Of a stretch of 64,000 nucleotides of DNA, positions 16,026 to 25,697 are shown in pieces. The stretch comes from Streptomyces sp. NBC_01750 (GTDB lineage: Bacteria > Actinomycetota > Actinomycetes > Streptomycetales > Streptomycetaceae). The stretch is from contig NZ_CP109137.1 in the NCBI RefSeq assembly GCF_035918095.1, positions 6,326,001 to 6,390,000 on the forward strand, read 5' to 3'. The position numbers and the translations under genes are program-made. The notes beneath the pieces are model-generated. The model was not told the origin of the DNA, made no database searches, and saw only the letters and a program-made list of their open reading frames with translations. Numbering within the stretch: the first letter of the stretch is position 1; every line of letters begins with the position of its first letter.

Positions 16026-17183
16026 ATGAGCAGCGAGAACCTCCCCCAGAGCCCTGAGCAGCAGCTCCGCAAGCCGCGCGTAGCCGTCGTCTTCGGCGGT
16101 CGCAGCTCCGAACACGGAATCTCCGTGGTCACCGCCGGTGCCGTGCTGCGGTCCATCGACCGTACGAAATACGACGTACTGCCGATCGGCATCACGACGG
16201 ACGGCCGGTGGGCGCTCACCGCCGACGAACCGGACCGGATGGCCATCACCGACCGCAGGACGCCCAGCGTCGAGCAGCTGGCCGAGTCCGCCGACGGTGG
16301 TGTGGTCCTCTCCGTCGATCCGGCCAACCGCGAGGTCGTCTACAGCGAACCCGGCTCCGTGCCCAAGGTGCTCGGCGAGGTCGACGTCGTCTTCCCGATG
16401 CTGCACGGCCCGTACGGCGAGGACGGCACCCTCCAGGGCCTGCTGGAGCTCTCCGGCGTCCCGTACGTCGGCTCCGGTGTCCTCGCCTCGGCCGTCGGCC
16501 AGGACAAGGAGTACATGAAGCGGGTGTTCATCTCCTTCGGGCTGCCGGTCGGCCCGTTCGAGGTCATCCGCCCCCGCGAGTGGGAGCAGGACCCGTCCGC
16601 CGCCCGCAAGAAGATCGTCGACTTCGCCGGTGAGCACGGCTGGCCGCTCTTCGTGAAGCCCGCGCGCGCCGGTTCCTCGATCGGCATCACCAAGGTCGAC
16701 GACCTCTCCGGCCTTGACGACGCGATCGCCGAGGCGCAGCGCCACGACCCCAAGATCCTGGTGGAGTCGCTGCTGCGCGGCCGCGAGATCGAGTGCGGAG
16801 TGCTCGACTTCGAGGACGGTCCGCGCGCCAGTGTGCCGGCCGAGATCCCGCCGGTCACGGCGCACGAGTTCTACGACTTCGAGGCCAAGTACATCGACTC
16901 GGCGGCGGGTCTCGTGCCCGCGCCGCTGACCCCGGAGCAGACCGCCGAGGTGCAGCGGCTCGCGGTCGAGGCCTTCGACGCCGCGTCGTGCGAGGGACTG
17001 GTCCGCGCCGACTTCTTCCTGCAGGAGAACGGCGAGTTCGTGATCAACGAGATCAACACCATGCCGGGCTTCACTCCCATCTCGATGTACCCGCGGATGT
17101 GGCAGGAGAGCGGCATCAGCTACTCGGAGCTGGTGGACAGGCTGATCCAGGCGGCGCTGCGCCGCCCGACCGGCCTGCGCTAG
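16026..17183 (+). CDS. ddlA: D-alanine--D-alanine ligase
   Basis: ATP-grasp enzyme of 385 residues joining two D-alanines for peptidoglycan precursors. Signatures: VVFGGRSSEHGISV at the N-terminus, PMLHGPYGEDGTLQG, PARAGSSIGI for ATP, and INEINTMPGFTPISMYP at the C-terminus. The segment EAKYID keeps the tyrosine typical of D-Ala-D-Ala ligases; depsipeptide (D-Ala-D-Lac) ligases usually have Phe there. So this is the housekeeping enzyme rather than a vancomycin-resistance ligase. Confidence 0.97.
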   Translation: MSSENLPQSPEQQLRKPRVAVVFGGRSSEHGISVVTAGAVLRSIDRTKYDVLPIGITTDGRWALTADEPDRMAITDRRTPSVEQLAESADGGVVLSVDPANREVVYSEPGSVPKVLGEVDVVFPMLHGPYGEDGTLQGLLELSGVPYVGSGVLASAVGQDKEYMKRVFISFGLPVGPFEVIRPREWEQDPSAARKKIVDFAGEHGWPLFVKPARAGSSIGITKVDDLSGLDDAIAEAQRHDPKILVESLLRGREIECGVLDFEDGPRASVPAEIPPVTAHEFYDFEAKYIDSAAGLVPAPLTPEQTAEVQRLAVEAFDAASCEGLVRADFFLQENGEFVINEINTMPGFTPISMYPRMWQESGISYSELVDRLIQAALRRPTGLR

Positions 17184-17186
17184 AGG

Positions 17187-17660
17187 TCAAAGCCTGGCCG
17201 GGACCGTCTTCTTGACGGGCCCGGCCAGATCCGTGAGCGGCCCGATGTCATGGGCGTACTGCTTCCCCAGCGTGATCTCGACATAGGTCTTGCGGTAGGT
17301 GGTGGTGAACCGGGGGCCGGCCTCGCGCTGTTCCAGCAGCCAGTTGACCCCGTTCACGTCCACCCCCTTCGACTGGGGGTCGCTCATCTTCTCCGGCCGG
17401 GGGACGCCGCAGCGCAGTACGATCGCGGCATCGCCCCAGCCGGCGGTGAGTTCGGAAGCCGGTCCGGGGTCGTTGCGGTCCTGTCCGGCGACGGACTCGG
17501 GCAGCTCCTCGTGCAGCGCACGGCACAAGGAGGCTTCCGCCGGCGGGGGGCTGGGAACCGTGATCGACGCCTCTGCGTCCGTGGAGGAGCAGCCCGCCGC
17601 AGCCAACAGCGCAATGGCGGCTGCGGACAGGCAGAAGGGCCGGCGGCGATATGAAGTCAC
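17187..17660 (-). CDS. DUF3515 lipoprotein
   Basis: Protein of 157 residues. The N-terminus is a lipoprotein signal (basic SYRRR, hydrophobic core, lipobox AAAGC at about residue 23), followed by a Ser/Pro-rich linker. The mature part has the DUF3515 features VLRCGVPRPEKM and VNGVNWLLEQ. It would be anchored on the outer face of the membrane. Function unknown. It ends 3 nt from the convergent ddlA stop and lies 20 nt downstream of the RAM-domain gene on the same strand. Confidence 0.85.
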   Translation of the reverse strand: MTSYRRRPFCLSAAAIALLAAAGCSSTDAEASITVPSPPPAEASLCRALHEELPESVAGQDRNDPGPASELTAGWGDAAIVLRCGVPRPEKMSDPQSKGVDVNGVNWLLEQREAGPRFTTTYRKTYVEITLGKQYAHDIGPLTDLAGPVKKTVPARL

Positions 17661-17680
17661 CGGCCAAGCGTAGACGGGGG

Positions 17681-17914
17681 CTACAGGTGCACGACCGGGC
17701 AGGTCAGGGTGCGGGTGATGCCGTCCACTTGCTGGACCTTGGCGACCACCATGCGACCGAGATCATCGACCGTCTCGGCCTGTGCGCGCACGATCACGTC
17801 ATAGGGACCGGTTACGTCCTCGGCCTGAATCACTCCCGGAATCTTGCCGATGGTCTCGGCGACGGTCGACGCCTTGCCCACCTCGGTCTGAATGAGGATG
17901 TACGCCTGTACCAC
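17681..17914 (-). CDS. Stand-alone Lrp/AsnC ligand-binding (RAM) domain protein
   Basis: Protein of 77 residues consisting only of the RAM/AsnC-trans-reg domain: VQAYILIQTEVGKASTVAE, then IPGVIQAEDVTGPYDVIVRA, ending in TRTLTCPVVHL. There is no helix-turn-helix, so it cannot bind DNA like full-length Lrp. It could sense an amino acid or modulate a partner by co-assembly. The start is clear: GTG 17914 behind GGAGG with 4 nt spacing. Confidence 0.9.
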   Translation of the reverse strand: MVQAYILIQTEVGKASTVAETIGKIPGVIQAEDVTGPYDVIVRAQAETVDDLGRMVVAKVQQVDGITRTLTCPVVHL

Positions 17915-18142
17915 GGAACCTCCAGGGCGGCCACGAGGATCATGTGGGGAGAGAAGAGACGCCACGGTATCGCGTCGTCGCGGCTGCGGGGAGACCCGCG
18001 CGCCGGGCGATGCCCGCAGCGTGGCGTACGGAAAGCAGAAGTTGGCGTATCTCTTGACGGTACCCACCGCGAAGAAGGCTCGCGACCGCAAGCAAGCAGC
18101 ACTGCCGGGCGTTCCGGCAGAACGACGGAGAGGTGAGACTCG

Positions 18143-19114
18143 GTGAAGGGCACTGTGGGCGAGTTGGGGGAGTTCGGGCTCATCAGGGAGCTCACCTCCC
18201 GGCTCACCTCCACCCCCGCGGTACGGCTGGGACCCGGCGACGACGCCGCGGTCGTGGCCGCACCCGACCGCAGGGTTGTGGCGAGCACGGACATCCTGCT
18301 CGAGGGGCGGCACTTCCGCCGCGACTGGTCGACGGCGTACGACGTGGGCCGCAAGGCCGCCGCCCAGAACCTGGCCGACATCGCCGCGATGGGCGCGGTC
18401 CCGACCGCGCTGCTGCTCGGCCTGGTCGTCCCGGCCGAACTCCCGGTCACCTGGGCCACCGAGCTGATGGACGGCATCCGGGACGAGTGTCAGGTCGCGG
18501 GAGCGGCGGTGGTCGGCGGCGATGTCGTACGAGGCGACCTCATCACCCTCGCGATCACCGCTCTCGGCGATCTGCGCAATCACGAGCCGGTCACCCGGGC
18601 CGGCGCCCAGCCCGGCGATGTCGTCGCGTACACCGGCTGGTTGGGGTGGTCGGCGGCCGGGCACGCGGTGCTCTCGCGCGGCTTCCGCTCGCCGCGCGCC
18701 TTCGTCGAGGCGCACCGGCGGCCCGAGCCGCCGTACCACGCGGGCCCGGCGGCGGCCGGCCTCGGCGCCACCGCCATGACCGATGTCAGCGACGGACTCG
18801 TCGCCGACCTCGGGCACATCGCGGACGCCAGCAAGGTCCGTATCGACCTGCGGTCCGGTCTCATCGACATCCCCAGCCAGATGAACGACATCGGCCAGGC
18901 GGTCGGCGTCGATCCGCTGCAGTGGGTGTTGACCGGGGGAGAGGACCATGCGATCGTCGCGACCTTCCCCGCGGACGCGAAGCTGCCGGCCCGCTGGAAG
19001 GTGATCGGCGAGGTGCTCAACCCCTCGGCGCTGCCTCAGGTGACCGTCGACGGAGCTCCGTGGACCAGCAAGGGCGGCTGGGACCACTTCGGGGACATCG
19101 AGGACAGCAAGTAG
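18143..19114 (+). CDS. thiL: Thiamine-monophosphate kinase
   Basis: Protein of 323 residues that phosphorylates thiamine monophosphate to the cofactor TPP. It has the AIRS/PurM-like fold: GPGDDAAVV near the start, [11 protein letters not shown], the [17 protein letters not shown] helix, and [12 protein letters not shown] and [15 protein letters not shown] later. GTG 18143 is preceded by GAGAGGTGAG. thiD starts 10 nt after the stop, so the two thiamine kinases form an operon. No TPP riboswitch is apparent upstream. Confidence 0.97.
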   Translation: MKGTVGELGEFGLIRELTSRLTSTPAVRLGPGDDAAVVAAPDRRVVASTDILLEGRHFRRDWSTAYDVGRKAAAQNLADIAAMGAVPTALLLGLVVPAELPVTWATELMDGIRDECQVAGAAVVGGDVVRGDLITLAITALGDLRNHEPVTRAGAQPGDVVAYTGWLGWSAAGHAVLSRGFRSPRAFVEAHRRPEPPYHAGPAAAGLGATAMTDVSDGLVADLGHIADASKVRIDLRSGLIDIPSQMNDIGQAVGVDPLQWVLTGGEDHAIVATFPADAKLPARWKVIGEVLNPSALPQVTVDGAPWTSKGGWDHFGDIEDSK

Positions 19115-19124
19115 ATTCGGCGGT

Positions 19125-19967
19125 ATGCAGTCCCTCTCTTTTCCTTTCCCGGCCCCCCGCGTCCTCACCGTCGCCGGATCCGACTCCGGCGGCGGTGCCG
19201 GTATTCAGGCCGATCTGAAGACCATGCTGGCGCTCGGCGTACACGGGATGAGCGTGCTCACCGCGGTCACCGCGCAGAACTCGCTGGGCGTGCAGGGCGC
19301 GTGGGAGCTGCCTGTCGAGGCGGTACGAGCTCAGTACCGCAGCGTCGTCGACGACATCGGCGTACAGGCCGTGAAGACCGGAATGCTGGCGTCCGCGCCG
19401 TTGGTCGAGGCGGTCGCGGAGCTGCTGGCGGGCACGGACGCGCCGGTGGTCGTCGACCCGGTGGGCATCTCCAAGCACGGGGATTCGTTGCTGGCGGCAT
19501 CCGCGCTCGACTCCGTACGCACAAAGCTGCTGCCGACCGCCACGGTGGCCACGCCCAACCTCGACGAGGTGACCCAGCTGACGGGCGTGGTGGTCGAGGA
19601 CGAGAGCGGGATGCGCCGGGCCGCGGACGCCGTGCTCGGCTTCGGGCCACGCTGGGCGCTGATCAAGGGCGGGCATCTCGCGGGGGACTCCGGGCGGGCG
19701 GGTGGGAACCAGGCAGTGGACCTGCTGACGGACGGCACCGAGGAACACTGGCTGCGCGCGCCCAGGTACGACAACAGGCATACCCACGGGACGGGCTGCA
19801 CGCTGGCGTCCGCGGTCGCGTCGGGGCTGGCGAGAGGGATGGACGTTCCGGAGGCCGTCCGGGCGGCCAAGGAGTACGTCACGGGGGCGATCGCGGCGGG
19901 CTTCCCGCTGGGCGCGGGCATCGGTCCGGTGGATCACGCCTGGCGCTTTCGCCGAACGCTTCGGTGA
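19125..19967 (+). CDS. thiD: Hydroxymethylpyrimidine/phosphomethylpyrimidine kinase
   Basis: Ribokinase-fold enzyme of 280 residues phosphorylating HMP and HMP-P for thiamine synthesis. Signatures: [18 protein letters not shown] for substrate and anion binding, the strand [10 protein letters not shown], and the C-terminal [17 protein letters not shown] with its catalytic base (GTGC). Preceded by thiL. The transcript ends at the hairpin at 20026-20055. Confidence 0.97.
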   Translation: MQSLSFPFPAPRVLTVAGSDSGGGAGIQADLKTMLALGVHGMSVLTAVTAQNSLGVQGAWELPVEAVRAQYRSVVDDIGVQAVKTGMLASAPLVEAVAELLAGTDAPVVVDPVGISKHGDSLLAASALDSVRTKLLPTATVATPNLDEVTQLTGVVVEDESGMRRAADAVLGFGPRWALIKGGHLAGDSGRAGGNQAVDLLTDGTEEHWLRAPRYDNRHTHGTGCTLASAVASGLARGMDVPEAVRAAKEYVTGAIAAGFPLGAGIGPVDHAWRFRRTLR

Positions 19968-20025
19968 CGCTGTCGGCGGGTGACTGCTACTGCGGCTGCT
20001 TCCGGTGACTGTCCGGGTACGGCAA

Positions 20026-20055
20026 AAAGCCGGTCCACCGAGGTGGACCGGCTTT
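20026..20055. terminator. Bidirectional terminator between thiD and rpmB
   Basis: Perfect 14-bp stem: arms 20026-20039 (AAAGCCGGTCCACC) and 20042-20055. It is flanked by A-runs on the left and a T-run on the right, so it can work in both directions between the convergent genes. Confidence 0.85.
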
Positions 20056-20127
20056 CAAGGCAACCGCAGGGGCTGCGCTACGACGAAACGTCGGCGGGAA
20101 CATCCCCGCTGGGCGGGGCGCAACCAA

Positions 20128-20313
20128 TTAGCGCGAGACCTTGCCGGCCTTGATGCACGAGGTGCAGACGTTGAGCCGCTTCGGCGTCCGACCGACCACG
20201 GCACGCACGCGCTGGATGTTCGGGTTCCAGCGACGGGACGTACGGCGGTGCGAGTGCGAAATGTTGTTGCCGAAGCCCGGCCCCTTGCCGCAGACGTCGC
20301 AGTTGGCAGCCAC
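20128..20313 (-). CDS. rpmB: Ribosomal protein L28 (zinc-binding form)
   Basis: Protein of 61 residues of the large ribosomal subunit. CDVCGKGP near the N-terminus and CTSC near the C-terminus give the four cysteines of the zinc-containing (C+) form; Streptomyces usually also has a Zur-controlled cysteine-free paralogue elsewhere. The [14 protein letters not shown] core is diagnostic. It diverges from the FakA-like gene. Confidence 0.98.
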   Translation of the reverse strand: MAANCDVCGKGPGFGNNISHSHRRTSRRWNPNIQRVRAVVGRTPKRLNVCTSCIKAGKVSR

Positions 20314-20569
20314 GGGTCACTCCAAAGACTTCAGATGCACTTACAGTGAATTCCGGCGCGCCGGATCAGTGATCTGATTGGTGGCTTTGCCGGGGGAATG
20401 GCCCGACTTTCATCGGGCAACCGGAGCAGCATACAACGACTGCGTCCGAGATACGAAACTACCATGGCTTCTCCCGCCCCCGCCCCGGCCCTTGGCCCCG
20501 ACCGGGGTCTACCCTGCGGTTCAACCCGCAGCCCACGGCCCACTCCGGCCGCTCAAGGAGGATCACCAG

Positions 20570-22153
20570 GTGCCGCAGACCCTCGAAGCCGCAGCGGTGC
20601 GCGCCTGGTGCTCACTGGCGCTGGAGGCCCTGGGCCGGGAGCGCGAGGAGATCGACGCGATCAATGTCTACCCGGTCGCGGACGGGGACACCGGCACCAA
20701 TCTGTACCTGACCGTGGAGTCCGCGGCCCAGGCCGTGGAGGCCGTCTTCGCCGCTCACGAGACCAAGTCCTCCCTGCCCGCGTCGGCCGATGTGCTGCGG
20801 GCGATGGCCCACGGTGCGCTGATCGGGGCACGCGGGAACTCGGGGACGATCCTGGCGCAGCTGCTGCGGGGCATGGCCGAGCGGATCGGTGAAGGTGACC
20901 ATCCGGCGGCCGCGCTGCGGCGGGCGGCCGTGCTGGCGCGTGCGGCGGTCGCGCATCCGGTCGAGGGCACGATCCTGAGCGTGGCCGGGGCGGCGGCGGA
21001 CGCGGCGGAGGCCGCCCCGGACGATGCCGTGCGCGCGGCGTACGCGGGGGCGCTGGCCGCGCTGGACCGTACGCCGGACCAGCTCGAGGTACTGGGGCGG
21101 GCTGGCGTTGTCGACGCGGGCGGACGGGGGCTGCTCGCCGTGCTCGGGGCGCTGGTCGAGGCCGTGTCGGGCGAGGCCCCGGTGCTCCCGGCGCTGGCGC
21201 ATGTGCGGCCGGAGCCGGCGGCCGGGACAGGGGAGCCGTGTGCTGCCGGGGGCCCGGCCTTCGAGGTCATCTATCTGCTGGAGGCGGACGACGCGGCCGT
21301 GGCCCGGCTGCGGGCCCGGCTCGACAGGCTCGGCGACTCGCTCGTCGTCGTCGGCGGCGACGGCCTGTGGAACGTCCATGTGCACGTCGACGACGCGGGC
21401 GCGGCGGTGGAGGCGGGCGTCGAGGCGGGGCGGCCGTACCGGATCCGTATCACCCACTTCGACACCGCGGCGGCGGTGCTGCGTGAACAGGTGCAGCGGG
21501 CCGTCGTCGTGGTCGTTCCCGGGGAGGGACTGGCGGGCCTGTGCTCCGAGGCCGGAGCGACCACGGTTCTCGCCCGCCCCGGTGAACCCCTGGCCAGCGG
21601 CGAGCTGGTCGAGGCGATCCGGCGCGCCCATGCGCGCGAGGTGGTCCTGCTGCCGAACTCCGCGGAGCTGCGGCACACGGCTGCCGCGGCCGCCGAGCAG
21701 GCCCGTACGGAAGGCGTGCGGGTCGCTCTCATCCCGACCCGTGCCGCGGTCCAGGGCATCGCGGCGCTCGCCGTCCACGAGCCGGACCGGCGCTTCGACG
21801 AGGACGTGGTCGCGATGACCGCGGCGGCGGGCGCGACCCGCTACGCCGAACTGGCCGTCGCGGAACGGCAGTCGTGGACGACGGCCGGCGTCTGCCAGGC
21901 CGGCGACGTGCTGGGTCTGGTCGACGGCGACGTGGCGGTGATCGGCACGGACCTGGCGGTCACGGCGGAGACGGTGCTGGACCGCATGCTGGCGGCGGGC
22001 GGCGAGATGGTGACGCTGGTGCTGGGCGAGGACGTACCGGAGGCCATGGCGGACCGGCTGGAGACGTACGTACGGGACGGTCACCTGGCGGTCGACACGG
22101 TGGTCTACCGCGGCGGTCGCCAGTCGGCGCCACTGTTGATCGGTGTGGAGTAG
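20570..22153 (+). CDS. DAK2/DegV-type protein, FakA-like fatty acid kinase subunit
   Basis: Protein of 527 residues. The N-terminal DhaL/DAK2 domain has the ADP/Mg-binding pattern NVYPVADGDTGTNLYLT and the loop GARGNSGTILAQLLRG. The middle and C-terminal regions match the FakA/YloV architecture, with GGDGLWNVHVHVDDAG. Homologues bind ATP and, with a FakB lipid-binding partner, phosphorylate fatty acids; no fakB is next door. The GTG start lies behind AAGGAGG. recG follows after 61 nt, the same order I recall in other actinobacteria. Confidence 0.88.
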   Translation: MPQTLEAAAVRAWCSLALEALGREREEIDAINVYPVADGDTGTNLYLTVESAAQAVEAVFAAHETKSSLPASADVLRAMAHGALIGARGNSGTILAQLLRGMAERIGEGDHPAAALRRAAVLARAAVAHPVEGTILSVAGAAADAAEAAPDDAVRAAYAGALAALDRTPDQLEVLGRAGVVDAGGRGLLAVLGALVEAVSGEAPVLPALAHVRPEPAAGTGEPCAAGGPAFEVIYLLEADDAAVARLRARLDRLGDSLVVVGGDGLWNVHVHVDDAGAAVEAGVEAGRPYRIRITHFDTAAAVLREQVQRAVVVVVPGEGLAGLCSEAGATTVLARPGEPLASGELVEAIRRAHAREVVLLPNSAELRHTAAAAAEQARTEGVRVALIPTRAAVQGIAALAVHEPDRRFDEDVVAMTAAAGATRYAELAVAERQSWTTAGVCQAGDVLGLVDGDVAVIGTDLAVTAETVLDRMLAAGGEMVTLVLGEDVPEAMADRLETYVRDGHLAVDTVVYRGGRQSAPLLIGVE

Positions 22154-22214
22154 CCACGGCTGTGACCAGGGGTTATCCACAGGTGTCCGACGGCTGTCAG
22201 TGGTTTGGTGTGCA

Positions 22215-24401
22215 ATGGACCGCGTGTCCGCGCTCGACGAACCCCTGAAGAAGACGCTCGGTGCCGCCACCGCGAAGGTGATGGCCGAGCACCTCGACCT
22301 GCACACCGTCGGTGATCTGCTCCACCACTACCCGCGGCGCTACGCCGAGCGGGGCGAGCTCACGCCCCTCTCCGAGCTGCCTCTGGACGAGCACGTCACG
22401 GTCGTCGCCCAGGTCGCGGACGCCCGAGTGCTCACGTTCAACCAGGGCCGCGGCCGACGGCTCGAAGTCACCATCACCGACGGCAGCGGTCGGCTGCAGC
22501 TGGTCTTCTTCGGCAAGGGCGTTCACAAGCCGCACAAGGACCTGCTGCCGGGCAGCCGCGCGATGTTCGCCGGCAAGGTGTCGATGTTCAACCGCAAGCT
22601 TCAGCTCGCCCATCCCGCGTACGAGCCGCTGGGCGCCGCCGCCAGTGCCGAGGACGCGGTGGACGCCTTCGCGAACCAGCTGATCCCGATCTATCCGGCC
22701 TGCAAGCAGCTGGAGTCCTGGAAGATCGCCAAGGCGGTGGACGCGGTCCTGCCGCGCGCCGCGGAGGCCGCCGACCCGCTGCCGCCCTCGCTGCGTGAAG
22801 GCCGTGGATTCGCCGCGCTCCCCGATGCCCTGCGCAAGATCCACCGGCCGCGGACGAAGGCGGACATCGCCGAGGCCAGGGACCGGCTCAAATGGGACGA
22901 GGCATTCGTCCTTCAGGTGGCGCTCGCCCGGCGGCGGCACGCCGACACCCAACTGCCCGCGGTGGCACGGAAACCCAGGCCGGGCGCTCTGCTCGACGCC
23001 TTCGACGGGAAGCTGCCCTTCACCTTCACAGAAGGCCAGCAGAAGGTCACCAAGGAGATCTTCGACGACCTGGCGACCGAGCACCCCATGCACCGCCTGC
23101 TCCAGGGCGAGGTCGGTTCGGGCAAGACCATCGTCGCGCTGCGGGCGATGCTCACCGTCGTCGACGCGGGCGGCCAGTCCGCGATGCTCGCGCCCACCGA
23201 GGTCCTCGCCCAGCAGCACCACCGCTCGGTCACCGAGATGATGGGCGAGCTCGCTGAGGGCGGGATGCTCGGCGGCGCCGAGCACGCCACCAAAGTGGTG
23301 CTGCTGACCGGCTCCATGGGGGCGGCCGCGCGCCGGCAGGCGCTGCTCGATCTGGTGACGGGCGAGGCCGGGATCGTCATCGGTACGCACGCGCTGATCG
23401 AGGACAAGGTGCAGTTCCACGATCTGGGGCTGGTCGTCGTCGACGAGCAGCACCGCTTCGGCGTGGAACAGCGTGACGCCCTGCGCTCGAAGGGCAAACA
23501 GCCGCCGCATCTGCTGGTCATGACCGCCACACCCATTCCCCGTACGGTCGCGATGACCGTCTTCGGCGATCTGGAGACCTCCGTTCTGGACCAGCTGCCG
23601 GCCGGCCGGTCGCCGATCGCCACCCATGTGGTCCCCGCCCAGGACAAACCGCATTTCCTCGCGCGCGCGTGGGAGCGCGTGCGCGAGGAGGTGGAGAACG
23701 GACATCAGGCGTATGTCGTCTGTCCCCGTATCGGCGACGGCGAGGACGAGCCGAAGAAGAAGTCCGCCGAGGACGACGCCGAGAAGCGCCCGCCTCTGGC
23801 CGTGATCGAGATCGCCGAACAGCTCGCCAAGGGCCCCTTGAGCGGTCTGCGCGTCGAAGTGCTGCACGGCCGGATGCAGCCCGACGACAAGGACGACGTC
23901 ATGCGCCGCTTCGCCGCGGGTGATGTGGACGTCCTGGTCGCCACCACCGTCATCGAGGTCGGTGTCAACGTCCCCAACGCCACCGCCATGGTGATCATGG
24001 ACGCGGACCGGTTCGGTGTCTCCCAGCTGCACCAGCTGCGCGGCCGGGTGGGCCGTGGCTCGGCCCCCGGACTCTGTCTGCTGGTCAGCGAGATGCCCGA
24101 GGCGAGTCCCGCCCGGTCCCGGCTGGCTGCGGTCGCCGCCACGCTCGACGGCTTCGAGCTCTCCCGTATCGACCTCGAACAGCGCCGCGAGGGCGATGTG
24201 CTCGGCCAGGCACAGTCCGGCGTGCGCTCCTCGCTGCGGATGCTCACGGTCATCGAGGACGAGGAGGTGATCGCCGCTGCCCGCGAGGAGGCCGTCGCGA
24301 TCGTCAGCGAGGACCCGGAGCTGGAGCGGCTGCCCGAGCTGCGTACGGCCCTGGACGTACTGCTCGACACGGAGCGCGAGCAGTACCTCGACAAGGGCTG
24401 A
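22215..24401 (+). CDS. recG: ATP-dependent DNA helicase RecG
   Basis: Protein of 728 residues that remodels stalled forks and Holliday junctions. The N-terminal wedge/OB region is about residues 60-170. The superfamily 2 motifs follow: Walker A GEVGSGKT, the DEQH box (VVDEQHRFGVEQR), TATPIPRT, and the C-terminal helicase motif QLHQLRGRVGRG. ATG 22215 is chosen; a GTG three codons later is also possible. Part of the run that continues with rsmD and coaD. Confidence 0.97.
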   Translation: MDRVSALDEPLKKTLGAATAKVMAEHLDLHTVGDLLHHYPRRYAERGELTPLSELPLDEHVTVVAQVADARVLTFNQGRGRRLEVTITDGSGRLQLVFFGKGVHKPHKDLLPGSRAMFAGKVSMFNRKLQLAHPAYEPLGAAASAEDAVDAFANQLIPIYPACKQLESWKIAKAVDAVLPRAAEAADPLPPSLREGRGFAALPDALRKIHRPRTKADIAEARDRLKWDEAFVLQVALARRRHADTQLPAVARKPRPGALLDAFDGKLPFTFTEGQQKVTKEIFDDLATEHPMHRLLQGEVGSGKTIVALRAMLTVVDAGGQSAMLAPTEVLAQQHHRSVTEMMGELAEGGMLGGAEHATKVVLLTGSMGAAARRQALLDLVTGEAGIVIGTHALIEDKVQFHDLGLVVVDEQHRFGVEQRDALRSKGKQPPHLLVMTATPIPRTVAMTVFGDLETSVLDQLPAGRSPIATHVVPAQDKPHFLARAWERVREEVENGHQAYVVCPRIGDGEDEPKKKSAEDDAEKRPPLAVIEIAEQLAKGPLSGLRVEVLHGRMQPDDKDDVMRRFAAGDVDVLVATTVIEVGVNVPNATAMVIMDADRFGVSQLHQLRGRVGRGSAPGLCLLVSEMPEASPARSRLAAVAATLDGFELSRIDLEQRREGDVLGQAQSGVRSSLRMLTVIEDEEVIAAAREEAVAIVSEDPELERLPELRTALDVLLDTEREQYLDKG

Positions 24402-24449
24402 GAGACTGGCGGGAAGAGATCCCTCATCGAGCTCACCAGAAGGACTGAG

Positions 24450-25034
24450 ATGACCCGCGTGATCGCCGGCGCGGCCGGCGGACGCCGCCTCGCCGTCCCG
24501 CCCGGCAACGGCACCCGCCCCACCTCCGACCGCGCTCGTGAGGGGCTCTTCTCCAGCTGGGAGTCGCTCCTCGGCACGCTCAGTGGCATCCGCGTCGCCG
24601 ATCTGTACGCCGGCTCGGGCGCCGTCGGCCTGGAGGCGCTCTCCCGCGGCGCGTCCCACGCACTCCTCGTCGAGGCCGATTCCCGCGCGGTCCGCACCGT
24701 CCGCGAGAACGTCCGCGCCCTCGGACTGCCCGGGGCCGAGGTCCGTACCGGCAAAGCGGAACAAATCGTGACGGGGCTTGCCCCCGAAGTCCCCTATGAC
24801 GTGGTTTTCCTCGACCCTCCGTACGCCGTCACCGACGACGATCTTCGCGAGATTCTGCTCACACTCCGCACTCAGGGCTGGCTCGCGGACGATGCGCTCG
24901 TCACCGTGGAGCGGAGCACCAGGGGCGGCGAGTTCGTTTGGCCGCAGGGTTTCGAGCCACTGCGGGCCCGTCGTTACGGCGAAGGCACGCTTTGGTACGG
25001 TCGCGCCGCCTCTACGTGCGAAGACGCACGATGA
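24450..25034 (+). CDS. rsmD: 16S rRNA (guanine966-N2)-methyltransferase
   Basis: Protein of 194 residues. SAM-binding motif I is [20 protein letters not shown]; the catalytic motif IV is FLDPPY, as in N2-guanine and N6-adenine methylases. The N-terminal [17 protein letters not shown] and the [14 protein letters not shown] segment are RsmD hallmarks. Its stop overlaps a possible coaD start (ATGA). Confidence 0.95.
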   Translation: MTRVIAGAAGGRRLAVPPGNGTRPTSDRAREGLFSSWESLLGTLSGIRVADLYAGSGAVGLEALSRGASHALLVEADSRAVRTVRENVRALGLPGAEVRTGKAEQIVTGLAPEVPYDVVFLDPPYAVTDDDLREILLTLRTQGWLADDALVTVERSTRGGEFVWPQGFEPLRARRYGEGTLWYGRAASTCEDAR

Positions 25035-25060
25035 TCGGACCGGAGAGCGAGGGACTTCAG

Positions 25061-25552
25061 TTGCGCCGCGCAGTCTGTCCGGGGTCATTCGACCCCATCA
25101 CCAATGGACACCTCGACATCATTGCCCGCGCCTCCAAGCTGTACGACGTCGTATACGTCGCGGTGATGATCAATCAGTCCAAGCAGGGACTGTTCACGGT
25201 CGAGGAGCGGATCGAGATGATCCGCCAGGTGACCAGCGAGTACGGAAACGTCGAGGTGGAGTCCCACCACGGCCTCCTCGTCGACTTCTGCAAGCAGCGC
25301 GACATCCCGGCCATCGTCAAGGGTCTGCGCGCCGTCAGCGACTTCGACTACGAGCTGCAGATGGCCCAGATGAACAATGGCCTCTCGGGTGTGGAGACGT
25401 TGTTCGTCCCGACCAACCCCACCTACAGCTTCCTCTCCTCCAGTCTGGTCAAGGAGGTCGCCGCCTGGGGCGGCGACGTCTCCCACCTGCTGCCTCCGGT
25501 GGTGCACCAGGCGCTCACCAAGCGCCTCGCCGAGAGGTCACGAACTCAGTGA
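25061..25552 (+). CDS. coaD: Phosphopantetheine adenylyltransferase
   Basis: Protein of 163 residues (from TTG 25061) making dephospho-CoA, the fourth step of coenzyme A synthesis. The nucleotidyltransferase motif is [13 protein letters not shown] (with the T/H-x-G-H type pattern), and the signature [16 protein letters not shown] is near the C-terminus. TTG 25061 has GCGAGGGA 7-14 nt upstream and gives the usual short leader before the PGSFDP strand. An in-frame ATG at 25031 overlaps the rsmD stop as ATGA and would add ten residues; both starts are credible. Confidence 0.95.
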   Translation: MRRAVCPGSFDPITNGHLDIIARASKLYDVVYVAVMINQSKQGLFTVEERIEMIRQVTSEYGNVEVESHHGLLVDFCKQRDIPAIVKGLRAVSDFDYELQMAQMNNGLSGVETLFVPTNPTYSFLSSSLVKEVAAWGGDVSHLLPPVVHQALTKRLAERSRTQ

Positions 25553-25697
25553 GGAATCGGTGACGACTCGGTGACGCGCCGAGTGACGAACCGGGTGGCG
25601 AGCTGACAGCCCGTCACCCGGTGTCGTACGGGTACCGACTGCCCGTACAGTCGTCCACGTCCGTCTCCCATCAGCTGTAGAGAGTGGCGAACACACG

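Noticed and set aside
18000..18142. TPP riboswitch upstream of thiL
   Set aside because: I could not find the conserved CUGAGA-type cores; the region looks like an ordinary promoter/leader.
17892..18146. Open frame on the plus strand before thiL
   Set aside because: It lies across the promoter region and the start of the RAM-domain gene, with poor codon usage and no ribosome site.
22197..25088. A 963-codon open frame antisense to recG and rsmD
   Set aside because: It is the complement of well-supported genes and shows no domain or start signal.
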